Of a stretch of DNA of 64,000 bases, positions 46,501 to 52,844 are shown piece by piece. A program made the translations under genes and the position numbers. The stretch is taken from the NCBI RefSeq assembly GCF_022846615.1, contig NZ_AP025637.1:3373001-3437000 (forward strand), in the 5' to 3' direction. The notes beneath the pieces were generated by a model, which saw nothing but the letters and a program-made list of their open reading frames with translations, was not told the origin of the DNA and made no database searches. Every line of letters begins with the position of its first letter. Positions within the stretch are counted from its first letter, which is position 1. The stretch is from Roseomonas fluvialis (lineage in GTDB: Bacteria; Pseudomonadota; Alphaproteobacteria; Acetobacterales; Acetobacteraceae).

Positions 46501-49500
46501 TGGCCGGCGTGACCGCGGGCGGCGCAGTCGACGTCCGTGGCGGTGCCGGGCTGATGGAGGTGCGCGGGTCGGGGATCACGGCAGCTTCCGGCACCTCGAT
46601 CACGCTGCGCGCCGACGACCTCGACCTGCAGGCGGCGCTGCGCGCGGCTGGCGGCACGGTCTTCATCCTGCCCGAGACGCTCGGGCGCAGCATCACGCTG
46701 GGCGGGCCGGATGCGGCGGCGGGCACGCTCGCGCTCGGCACCAGCGAGATCGCGCGGATCGGCGGCAATGGCGTCACGCCGGCGCTGCGCCTGGTGATCG
46801 GCGCCGATGGCGCCCCGGGTGCGCCCGGCACTGTCCGCGCAGCGGGCGATATCCTGGTGGCGGGCGACGTGCGCCTGCGTGCCGGCGGCACCGACCGCGT
46901 GGGCACGCTTGAACTTGTGGCGGGCACGCCCGGGGCCCCCGGCGGCAGCGTGCGACAGTCCGCCGGGTCTGTGGATGTCGCGGCGCTGACCGGCACGGCG
47001 CAGGGCGACTTCCAACTTGGCCGCCCGGCCAATGCCTTCGATACCGCGGCCGGCATCACCGCGGGCACCCTGCCCGCGGCGGGCGCGCCCGGCGAGATCG
47101 TGCTGGGCACGGGCGACGCGCTGGCCGCCAATGACATCACCGGGCCGGTCTCGGTCCGGCTGGCGGCCGGCGGGGCGCTGACGGTAGGCGGCATCACGGC
47201 GCCGCAGGTGACCCTCGAGGGTGCCACCGTGTCGCTGGTCGGCCTGGTGCAAGGCAGCAACTCGGTCGCGATCGAAAGTGTGGGGGGCGTGTCGCAGGCA
47301 GCCGGCGCGTTGATCGTCACCGGGCTGTTCACAGTGAATGGCGGCAGCATCTCGCTGCCCGAGGACAACCAGATCCTCGAACTCAACGGCCTGGTCGCGA
47401 CTGGGCCGGTGCTGGCGCTGAACACGGTGCTGCCGGTGCTGGTCAGCGGCACGGTCTCGGCGGTGGGTAGCCTGTCGCTGACCACCGACCAGGGGCTGAC
47501 GGTCGCGCCGGGCGGCAGCATCAGCGTGACGGGCGGGCCGGGCAACGCGACGTTCGAGGCCGGCGGGACGATCAACTACGCCGGTGAGCTGGCGGCCACC
47601 GGCGCCGCCACGCTCACCGCCGGTGGCGCCCTGAGCTTCACCGGCACCGCCACGACCGGCGGCGCCCTGAGTTTCGGCGCTGGCGCCGGCCTTACCCTGG
47701 CCGGCACCATTGCCAGCGGCGGCGCCTTCACCGGCACCGCGACGGGCGCCATCGACCTAGCGGGCAGCCTCACGGCGGTCGGTAGCGTGACCATCGACGC
47801 CGCCACCAGCCTGACCGCCACCGGCAGCGTCATCGCCGGCAGCGACCTTCGGATGGACGCCGCCACCGGCGCGGTCAGCCTGTCGGGCATCGTGCAGGCG
47901 GGCGGCACGGCAACGGTGGTCGCCGGCGGCGCGATCGGCACCACCGCGTCCGTTGCGGCGACCGGCGACATCGACTTCACCGCCGGCGGCACGCTGACCG
48001 TCAGCGGGCGGATCCAGAGCACCGGCGGCGACGTAGCACTGACCGGGGCCACCGGTCTCGCGGCGAACGGTACCTTCATCGCCGACGGCGCGGCGCGGCT
48101 CGCCGCCACGACCGGCGCGCTCACCCTGGATGGCACGCTGACCGCCGGTGGCACCGTCGACGTGACGGCCGGCGGCGCGCTCGGCACCACCGCGCAGGTC
48201 ACCGCCGGCGACACCGCGACCTTCGCCGCGGGCGGCACGCTGACCGCCAGCGGGCGGATCCAGAGCACCGGCGGCGACGTGGCGTTGACCGGCGCCGCGG
48301 GCCTCACCACGACCGCGACGCTGGTCGCGAACCGCAACGCCACACTGCGCGCGACCGGCGGGGCCGCCAGCCTGACCGGCAGCTTGTTCGCCGGTGCTGC
48401 CGCCACGGTCGAGGCCGCGGGCGCGCTCACCAGCAACGGCACCGTGCAGGCCGGCACGACGCTGGCGATGACCGGCGGTGGCACGGTCACGCTCGGCGGC
48501 ACGCATGTGGCGGGCACCTCGCTCGGCATCACGGCCGGCGGCGCGATTGCCGCGACGGGCCTGGTGCTGGCCGGCCAAGGTGCGACGCTCGCGGCGCTGG
48601 GGGGCGACCTCACGCAGGGCGGCACGGTTTCGGCCGGCGGCAATGCCAGCCTCTCGGCGGGCGGCAACCTTGCCAATACCGGGTCGATCTCGGCCGGCGG
48701 CACGCTCGTACTGGCCTCCGGCGGCGCGCTCAGCCAGACCGGCGGCGCGGGGGCCGGCACCAGCCTGGCCATCACCGCCGGTGGCGCCGTCCTGCTTTCG
48801 GGCCAGACCACGGCCGGAACAGACCTCGATGTGACGACCCCCGGCACCGCGACACTGACGGCCGGCAAGATCACCGCCGGCAATGCGGTGCGGCTGACCG
48901 CCGGGGCCAGCGTGCTGGCACAGTCCTTCCAGATCGACCCCGCCACGATCCTGCTGCAGACCGGCGGGGCCATGTCCCTGACCGACAGTTCGCTGGTGTC
49001 GGGCGAGAGCATCCGCCTCGGCGCGGGCAGCATCACGCTGCGCCGCACCAACTTCACGACCGGCACGCTGGACGTGGACGCGACCGGCAGCATGGTGCTG
49101 GACGGCGGGCTGTTCACCATCGGCCGCGCCGTGGGCTTCAGCGCACCAGGCGGCATCCAGACGCTGGGGCGCATCACGGTGGTGCCCGGCGGCGGGCTGT
49201 TGCCCGCGGTGGTTTTCGATACGCGCACCACCCCCGCGCCCAACCCGCTGACCATCGTTGAGCCCGACCAGCCGGGCCTTCCGGCGCGCCAGCAGCCCAC
49301 GCAGGTGCGCGTGCCGGGCACCGAGGCACCTGGCGATTTTGGCCCGGCCAGCGGCGCGCCGGCCGGCACCATGGTGCTCAACATCGATGCCGGGCGCAGC
49401 GCGATCTTCCTGCTGCTCGACGGCGGCACGGCGACCGGGCAGATCGCCTCGGCCGGGCGGCTCGCCATCCATGGCACCGGCGGGTCGGCGGAGCTCACGG

Positions 49501-49763
49501 GCCGGCTGACCGATGTCTCGGGCTCGCCGGTGGATGGCGCGGCGGCGGCACGCTTCGCCGACAGCACGCGCCCGGCGGCCTCGGGCGCGCTGACGCGCTA
49601 CCGGCTGAACGGCTGCGTGGTGTCCTCGGTGAACTGCATCGTGCCGAGCCAGATCATCACCATCCCGCAGGCGCCGCCGCAGCAGGTCGACCTGCGGCTC
49701 GGCAACAACCGCATCACCGACCCCGAGGTGCAGGTCCCCAACGTCGGCGACGAGGATTACTGA
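37536..49763 (+). CDS. TpsA filamentous haemagglutinin-like exoprotein
   Basis: 4075 residues. A long basic leader with RRDWLLATTALLPIAAGPVMA forms an extended signal peptide ending near residue 56. The TPS domain follows, with QQFNVGS, the NPNGI-like VNQSGMVFARGAQVNVGSLIAS block and INxxGxI-type turns, recognised by the TpsB protein. The rest is a continuous beta-helix-like sequence of short GxxxLxA repeats with several internal tandem repeats. There are almost no cysteines until a CVVSSVNCIVPSQ segment shortly before the end, a putative C-terminal anchor or stop region. It is by far the largest gene in the window, and occupies the +strand from 3 bp after tpsB to 4 bp before the CHAT gene. 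Adhesin or contact function is inferred from the family. Confidence 0.93.
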   Translation: MAGAAQRGPRRAARKTVPVALRPAPAQAPRRLAVRRDWLLATTALLPIAAGPVMAQPAPNTGPTGGQVVAGQAGISRAPGRTTITQGTDRAAIDWQQFNVGSQHTVQFVQPSQGSWTLNRVVGPDPSVIAGRVQANGGVAIVNQSGMVFARGAQVNVGSLIASAPGITNENFMAGRMAFDQAARPGARVENRGTITVADRGLAALVGPGVSNSGVIRARLGRVALGAAETFVLDLAGDGLIGIDVTQAVRTAPSGGEALVTNSGVIEAAGGSVLITAHAASGLVEDLVSQTGRISAPTVGTRAGEVAIRAEGGGVRVDGRVEATGGRGERGGQIAAQATGTVTVAAGARVDASGGAGGGRVLVGTTGRGRDQRLASGATVERGAEIRADATGRGRGGEIVVNSTDRTEMRGLLSARGGAAGGDGGFIEVSGQGVFVLNGLIDLRAPAGALGDFLLDPRNIVISASATPSLPGTTPTIPEVVSDLSVVAGSVDPAGTVSADADGANTWVRITPGAIESFAAGNIILDADRQIIVDSAVNRTTAGDLTLRAGQLGGSLATNTTVGDITVRTGADISVNGALTLTTPRGAISIDADLRATAVTLTARNGVTQSGGNIQHVTDATTALPLTVTVTNGAVALARAGNGNFDLAASSASDNFTIAADTLAIAGNVSGATVSLTARTGALTLVGEVRATDLTLAGQDGIAQTGGNIQHRADAGTVLAVGATSAAGDVVLDAAGNGNLSLRAGGAQGAFTVVADTIATTGPITAGALTLTADTGALSIGGNIRATSVELTGREGITQSVGTIAHAVDGDELPITANASAGAILLAQEGNGVFALGESSADAGLTIAAEGLRITGPISGTDVALTARTDAITIDGDIRATGLTLEAFSGIRQIGGTIAHRAGASTTLDVAATLVDAGNIELGLGNGAIQISGGTVAGDFTLTSVEGLAIGAGGTLSVAGLATLTLQDGGTGITLAGELRALSVALASAGTISQAGTGVLVSRAADGSAAPDTALPVTVAVTGATHELILDGDNGRLSVVSATTEDGGIGIRARDLDIAGTIATGGTGGLTLITFDDGTGTGDITLGASSAITAALLVINAARDVTQDTLGSISLGAGRLTLRGEGADETRAGSLALAGTNQVGEVDLRTLDTAAGLLTGAIDVTLQGSVSVVQADGAAVAITASGITVAAGEAGVTATGDVRLAAGTLAIDAAVEAGTGSTLVLRTDTLALSGTGSLSVSGGMLELGPSSTARIVEVGGVADTGRLQVAAAALDASGATTIRLGSTTLTGTVTGAGVVVSEALTLGTGTTFEAVASGGIAVDAGLAAGTVRLTAGTDIALGAADVTARTGGIELRAGGAITQDATGALVAQGGIRNLVAHAGSGGIDLAGTGNFRLANGGTPAGAGGVRSLYATGDIAFRTTGTLTVAATAEANAPNATLTLQGSSIAIQAPLITPSGTGTVDLTATGAGGTISQTAAGTITASVLSATADGAVQLGAAPNVVATLGTIAFEDAFALRTSGALEINAAVGPTTVGADANITIRLDAGDLALSAAIAAGGGTVVLAAEGGDILQSAFASRITAGRLEVTAGGDATLLTSLGGGNAVAELGTSSVGGTLAFNAVGDLALDGTIAQSLAGGTLQVAADGALTVNAGAALGFETITLVASQAMALGGTVGLTAGAPSSTVRLSAGADITQPDGRIVAAALGVIGSGDATLTSATNDVRAIAATMTGTFALTTTGALATTTLPDVPGWGAAPGTGGVRGSSVTLTAGELTVAPTTLLPLGAGIYATAVDGVVRLRADRLSVTAPIAAGLPFPASPDFDGTIDIAPRTLARPVNLGIDTDPTGSLFLSGGALLNMYARTLVIGHDDPGAGALGVTGPVSTLFIDRATLQGGSIAINSTFTLPTSGGLLSLHATAGDIVQGTAGSLNASRLSAVADAGSVLLGSPGGAVNAVGQVSGSAGTNADFTFRGNGDFIVAAPGITVAGGDVDLSSVNGGIAQTTGARITAARLRVGAPGEVALDGGGSADTADLNSVGTLAPSSAGSLTLRNAVALRVEGATATAGLDGSVTLEAPGITLAGDITANQPGGHVVLRTGASFDAPVAGTIQQESGVIRAEGLSASAGTAVVLGGANEIARLIEGTNAAGGTVTHAVVTAPGGVVLLANNTANLEVSAPVNVGALGTISILADGLSVAPGLTGTVFLAPGGVVQFAPFTPGRGISLGGAGGVNETTISAAAIQRVSTGRLIIGALAPEDQVSSGTITLRGALDLTGAAAPQVLELRAAGDILADGFALSVPNISAVATGNVRLGTADSFIGQVVASAWDGVSGIRAGGPVVSVASAGADAATGLFTLAAPISLVGAGAGGTITLQAPDFAILAGATVDTGAAGRIEVRSPRTLSLGGGQVDDGTARLTGTELARLDANGGTLAAFAPDIRLRGAWTIDPTAASRLELGLTAGGTGTIRQIAGGLSVGELFVTALQGAGTVVVNEAGNALPVVSVQALGNINIATDGALEIRRTTTSGGTVTYRGTDITLSDAGLAGTEVTIDNAGRGVSLTATAGDITGTAAQAAVRAGTLTAAAAAGEIRLSGGNTITTAALSAADGILLRATGATTVSAVGGAGAGTEVAGTIDIAATALTLNDVLGSGTVLLDATTGDLLQNAGARLSAATLSAEAAGTLRLAGANGDGTARNTIQDLTALSAGGDITLRNALALTLDLPISVGVDRVLTLEAAGLTLVQNLAAAGPTGQIILRTGSFNGGVASGGDISQTGGTISAAYLAALAGGSIDIDRGGNAIGTLGGGRSANDVAFGLGLSAGGDATLRSNGFGGSATLGVTGALQVGPGRTLTLRADDLAIGAQLRAPGGVIALLPVTADGSIGYVLGGAAGSTNAGRITLDSTELGFLPSAGAAAELRLGALGQTGSVDIAGTVDLVDGAAPRVGLLALAGDGALTQGAGTLLDVAALSANFPNGAVLLDPGVAGNRIQALAGVTAGGAVDVRGGAGLMEVRGSGITAASGTSITLRADDLDLQAALRAAGGTVFILPETLGRSITLGGPDAAAGTLALGTSEIARIGGNGVTPALRLVIGADGAPGAPGTVRAAGDILVAGDVRLRAGGTDRVGTLELVAGTPGAPGGSVRQSAGSVDVAALTGTAQGDFQLGRPANAFDTAAGITAGTLPAAGAPGEIVLGTGDALAANDITGPVSVRLAAGGALTVGGITAPQVTLEGATVSLVGLVQGSNSVAIESVGGVSQAAGALIVTGLFTVNGGSISLPEDNQILELNGLVATGPVLALNTVLPVLVSGTVSAVGSLSLTTDQGLTVAPGGSISVTGGPGNATFEAGGTINYAGELAATGAATLTAGGALSFTGTATTGGALSFGAGAGLTLAGTIASGGAFTGTATGAIDLAGSLTAVGSVTIDAATSLTATGSVIAGSDLRMDAATGAVSLSGIVQAGGTATVVAGGAIGTTASVAATGDIDFTAGGTLTVSGRIQSTGGDVALTGATGLAANGTFIADGAARLAATTGALTLDGTLTAGGTVDVTAGGALGTTAQVTAGDTATFAAGGTLTASGRIQSTGGDVALTGAAGLTTTATLVANRNATLRATGGAASLTGSLFAGAAATVEAAGALTSNGTVQAGTTLAMTGGGTVTLGGTHVAGTSLGITAGGAIAATGLVLAGQGATLAALGGDLTQGGTVSAGGNASLSAGGNLANTGSISAGGTLVLASGGALSQTGGAGAGTSLAITAGGAVLLSGQTTAGTDLDVTTPGTATLTAGKITAGNAVRLTAGASVLAQSFQIDPATILLQTGGAMSLTDSSLVSGESIRLGAGSITLRRTNFTTGTLDVDATGSMVLDGGLFTIGRAVGFSAPGGIQTLGRITVVPGGGLLPAVVFDTRTTPAPNPLTIVEPDQPGLPARQQPTQVRVPGTEAPGDFGPASGAPAGTMVLNIDAGRSAIFLLLDGGTATGQIASAGRLAIHGTGGSAELTGRLTDVSGSPVDGAAAARFADSTRPAASGALTRYRLNGCVVSSVNCIVPSQIITIPQAPPQQVDLRLGNNRITDPEVQVPNVGDEDY
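39331..40380 (+). repeat. four tandem ~95-residue repeats in the TpsA protein
   Basis: Repeat units begin with L-T-x-(R/Q/E/S)-x-G-(I/V)-x-Q-x-x-G-x-I-x-H near 39331, 39616, 39901 and 40183, a period of 282-285 bp. Each continues with a G-N-G-x-(F/L)-x-L segment and a closing A-L-T-L-x-x-D/R-T-G-A sequence. Amino-acid divergence is high, so these are old duplications within the gene. Confidence 0.75.
47991..48280 (+). repeat. near-identical direct repeat in the TpsA gene
   Basis: The run AGCGGGCGGATCCAGAGC followed by ACCGGCGGCGACGT occurs at 48003-48034 and again at 48249-48280, 246 bp apart (82 codons). Both copies are in frame and encode SGRIQSTGGDVALTGA. High DNA identity here marks a recent duplication compared with the older repeats nearer the N-terminus. 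Confidence 0.8.
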
Positions 49764-49767
49764 ACCC

Positions 49768-52764
49768 GTGCACGCCCGGATCCTGGCCGGCATCGCCGTC
49801 CTGCTCGCCGCCTGCACCGAACCGCAGCCGGACGCCTATGTGACGCGCACCGGCGGCGCCGTGGCGGGCGAACCCGCCGGCACGGACGCTCGCAACGAGG
49901 CCTGCCAGGTGCAGCCCGGCCGCAGCATTCCCGCCGACCGGCCGGTGCTGCGTGCGCGCGAGGCCTATTGCGGCGGCTGGACCCAACCCGCCGCGCGCGT
50001 GGTGGAGCTTTCGGGCAGCGCGACCGAGGCGGACCTCGATGCCATCGCGGCATCCGGCCTCTGGCGGTCGTGGCTCGACCAGCGGGTGACCTGCGCCGCG
50101 CCCACGCGCACCACCATTGCCGGCGGCGGGTCGGCCCGGCTGCTGGCCTGCACGCGGCGCACCGGCGGCTGGCCGCATGTGGCCATCGTCACCGCGGGGC
50201 CGTCCGGGCCGGTGGTCGCCGATGGCGTCGCCACCTCGCTGCCGGTGATCGAACGCCTTGCGACCGGGCGCGTGGGCGGCGGCGGGACGGCGGCGGGCAG
50301 CGGCGGGCGGTCGGCCGCGCTCGAGCTGGCGGTGGCGCGGCTGTCGGCCGATGCCTTCGGTGCCTCGGATGTCGGGCGCTATGAACAGCTCATGGCGCTC
50401 GGGCGCGACCTGAACCAGACCGAGAACTTCGCCGCCGCCGAGGACGCCTATCGCGCCGCGCTCGCGGTGCAGGAACGCGTCATGGGGCGCGAAAACCCCA
50501 ATGCCGCGACGGCGATGCTGCACCTCGCGATCAACCTGTCGAACCAGCGCCGCCTGGCCGAGGCAGGGGTGCTGATCGACCGCGCCGCCGCGCTCGCGCC
50601 GCGCGCTGCAGACCCCGCCACGGGCGCGCGCGTGCTGCATTACCGCGGACTGCACGCGCTCAATTCCGGCGACCCCGCTGCCGCGATCGGGCTGCTCCAG
50701 CAGGCCGAGGCCGCCTACATGGCGCTGACGCCCAACCTCACGGCGCGCGAGGGCGATGGGTCGGACCTGCTGGCCGACCCGCTCGTGCAGTCGGCCGTGC
50801 TCGGCCTGGCGGAGGCCAAGCGCAACCGGGCGGTGGCGCTGTCGCGCGCCGGGCGGGGCGCGGAATCGGGCGCGCTGATCGCCGAATCACGTGCCGTGCT
50901 GCGCCGCGCCGGGCTCGAACCCAACATGATGGTGGGCCGCGCCCTGCGCACCGAGGCCGGCACCGACATCCGCATGGGCCGCACCGAAGGCGCGGCGCAG
51001 CTGATGGAACGCGCCGCCAGCCGCTTCGCCGTCGCGGCACCCGGCGAGCGACCGGAAGCGGTGACCCTGTTCCTGGCGGGCCAGCAGCGGCTGCGCGCCG
51101 GCAACCGGACCGCCGCGCTGACCGCCTTCCGCGCCGGCGCGGCCATCCTGCGCGCCCGACAGATCGGCCTGCAGGTGGGGCTGGTGGTGCCCTACCTCGA
51201 TGCGCTGGACCAGGAGGCCAATGCCAATCCGGGCCTGGCCGGGCCGCTGCGCGCCGAGATGTTCGGCGCTGCCCAGCTGGCCCAGCGCTCGTCCACCGCA
51301 CGCTTCGTGCAGCAGGCCTCGGCCCGCCTGGGCGTGTCGGAAGGCAACCAGGCGGTGCAGGGCGCGGTGCGCGGCCTGCAGGATGCCGACCGCGAATTGC
51401 GCGAGCTGTTCGCCGAGCGCGATGCCGCCGGGCCGAACAATACGGCGCTCGACGAACGCATCGCCGCGGCCCAGGCCCGCCGCGCGGACTCCGAGAGCCA
51501 GGTCGCAGCGGCCGCGCCGGGCTACCGGCAGCTGCTGCTGGCGGCGGTCGATGCCGACAGCGTCATCCGCGCCCTGGGGCCGGACGAGGCGCTGCTGACC
51601 ATGCTGCTCGGCCCGCGCGAGGGCTTTGTGATGGTGGTGCGCAACGGCCGCGTCGATGCGCGCCGCGTGCCGGTGGGCGAGGAGGCGATCGCCGCCCTCG
51701 TCAACCGCGTCCGCCGGTCGAGCGAGATCGGCGCCGGCGGCGTGCCGCGCTTCGATGCCGCCGCGGCGCATGAGCTGCACCGCCTGCTGGTGACCCCGCT
51801 GGATGGCACGCTGCGCGGCGCCAGCACGCTGGTGGTGGCCCCGGATGGCCCGCTGCTGGCGCTGCCCTTCGGCATGCTGCTCGGCACGCCGGTGCAGGGC
51901 GACCCGACCGGGGCGGCCGACTGGCTGATCCGCCGACACGCCGTGGTGCACGTGCCCTCCCCGCAGACGCTGGTCACGCTGCGCGCGGCGGGCACCGGTT
52001 CGACCGCGCCGCTGCCCTATATCGGCTTCGGGGATTTCGTACCGCCCTCCGCTCCGCAATTCGCGCGGTCCTTTCCGGCCAATCGCTGCGGGACGGATGC
52101 GCGGCTCGCGACCGGGCTGGGGCGGCTGCCTGGCACGCGCTCGGAGGTGCTGGCCTCGCGCGCGCTGCTCGGCGCCGCGCCGGACCGCGCCATCCTGGGC
52201 GCCGAGTTCACGGTGGCGAACCTGCGCCGCCAGCGGCTCGACCAGTATCGCGTGGTGCATCTCGCGACCCATGCGCTGCTGCCGGGGGAACTCTCCTGCC
52301 TGACGGAACCTTCGATCGTCGCCTCGCCGCCGGGCGGATCGCCCTCGGCCGACCCCGCCTTCCTGAAGGCGAGCGAGGTGCTCGACATCAAGATGGACGC
52401 CGACCTGGTGATCCTGTCGGCCTGCAACACCGGCGGGCCGGGCGGGGAAGGCGGGGGCGAGGCGCTGTCGGGTCTGGCGCGCGCCTTCTTCTACGCCGGG
52501 GCGCGCGGGCTGATGGTCACCCACTGGGCGGTCGACGACGCGGCAGCCGCGCTGACCGTGGCCGACACGCTGCGGCGCCAGCAGGGGGGTGTGAGTTCGG
52601 CCGCCGCGCTACGCGGCGCACAGCTGCTGATCCTGGACGAGGCCGGGCGCAACCTGCCCGCCGCCTTCGCCCACCCTTACTACTGGGCGCCCTTCGTGCT
52701 GATCGGCGACGGGCGGCGCCCCGGCGCCACCAGCGCCGCGGCCGGCGCGCCCGCGCGGCTGTGA
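49768..52764 (+). CDS. TPR-CHAT (caspase-like) lipoprotein
   Basis: 998 residues from a GTG 4 bp after the TpsA stop. A lipobox LLAACT (cysteine at residue 16) predicts a lipoprotein. The middle has tetratricopeptide-like helical repeats (ALGRDLNQTENFAAAEDAYRAAL split over two motifs, then NPNAATAMLHLAINLSNQRR). The C-terminal CHAT domain (about 600-980) contains the catalytic dyad typical of the family: His835 in HLATHA and Cys886 in LSACNTGG, with ALSGLARAFFYAGARGLMVTHW after it. CHAT domains are clan CD peptidases cleaving after specific residues or acting as scaffolds. The tight linkage to TpsB/TpsA suggests a role in processing, anchoring or sensing the exoprotein; this is inference. Confidence 0.88.
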   Translation: MHARILAGIAVLLAACTEPQPDAYVTRTGGAVAGEPAGTDARNEACQVQPGRSIPADRPVLRAREAYCGGWTQPAARVVELSGSATEADLDAIAASGLWRSWLDQRVTCAAPTRTTIAGGGSARLLACTRRTGGWPHVAIVTAGPSGPVVADGVATSLPVIERLATGRVGGGGTAAGSGGRSAALELAVARLSADAFGASDVGRYEQLMALGRDLNQTENFAAAEDAYRAALAVQERVMGRENPNAATAMLHLAINLSNQRRLAEAGVLIDRAAALAPRAADPATGARVLHYRGLHALNSGDPAAAIGLLQQAEAAYMALTPNLTAREGDGSDLLADPLVQSAVLGLAEAKRNRAVALSRAGRGAESGALIAESRAVLRRAGLEPNMMVGRALRTEAGTDIRMGRTEGAAQLMERAASRFAVAAPGERPEAVTLFLAGQQRLRAGNRTAALTAFRAGAAILRARQIGLQVGLVVPYLDALDQEANANPGLAGPLRAEMFGAAQLAQRSSTARFVQQASARLGVSEGNQAVQGAVRGLQDADRELRELFAERDAAGPNNTALDERIAAAQARRADSESQVAAAAPGYRQLLLAAVDADSVIRALGPDEALLTMLLGPREGFVMVVRNGRVDARRVPVGEEAIAALVNRVRRSSEIGAGGVPRFDAAAAHELHRLLVTPLDGTLRGASTLVVAPDGPLLALPFGMLLGTPVQGDPTGAADWLIRRHAVVHVPSPQTLVTLRAAGTGSTAPLPYIGFGDFVPPSAPQFARSFPANRCGTDARLATGLGRLPGTRSEVLASRALLGAAPDRAILGAEFTVANLRRQRLDQYRVVHLATHALLPGELSCLTEPSIVASPPGGSPSADPAFLKASEVLDIKMDADLVILSACNTGGPGGEGGGEALSGLARAFFYAGARGLMVTHWAVDDAAAALTVADTLRRQQGGVSSAAALRGAQLLILDEAGRNLPAAFAHPYYWAPFVLIGDGRRPGATSAAAGAPARL

Positions 52765-52844
52765 TGCACGGGGACGACATCGGCGCGCCGAACCTGTAGC
52801 ATGGCAACCAGACGACTGCCGGACGCCGGAGACCGCCAGGGCCC

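Noticed and set aside
43128-47252. 1374-residue minus-strand reading frame opposite tpsA
   Set aside because: Same reason: antisense shadow of TpsA with biased composition.
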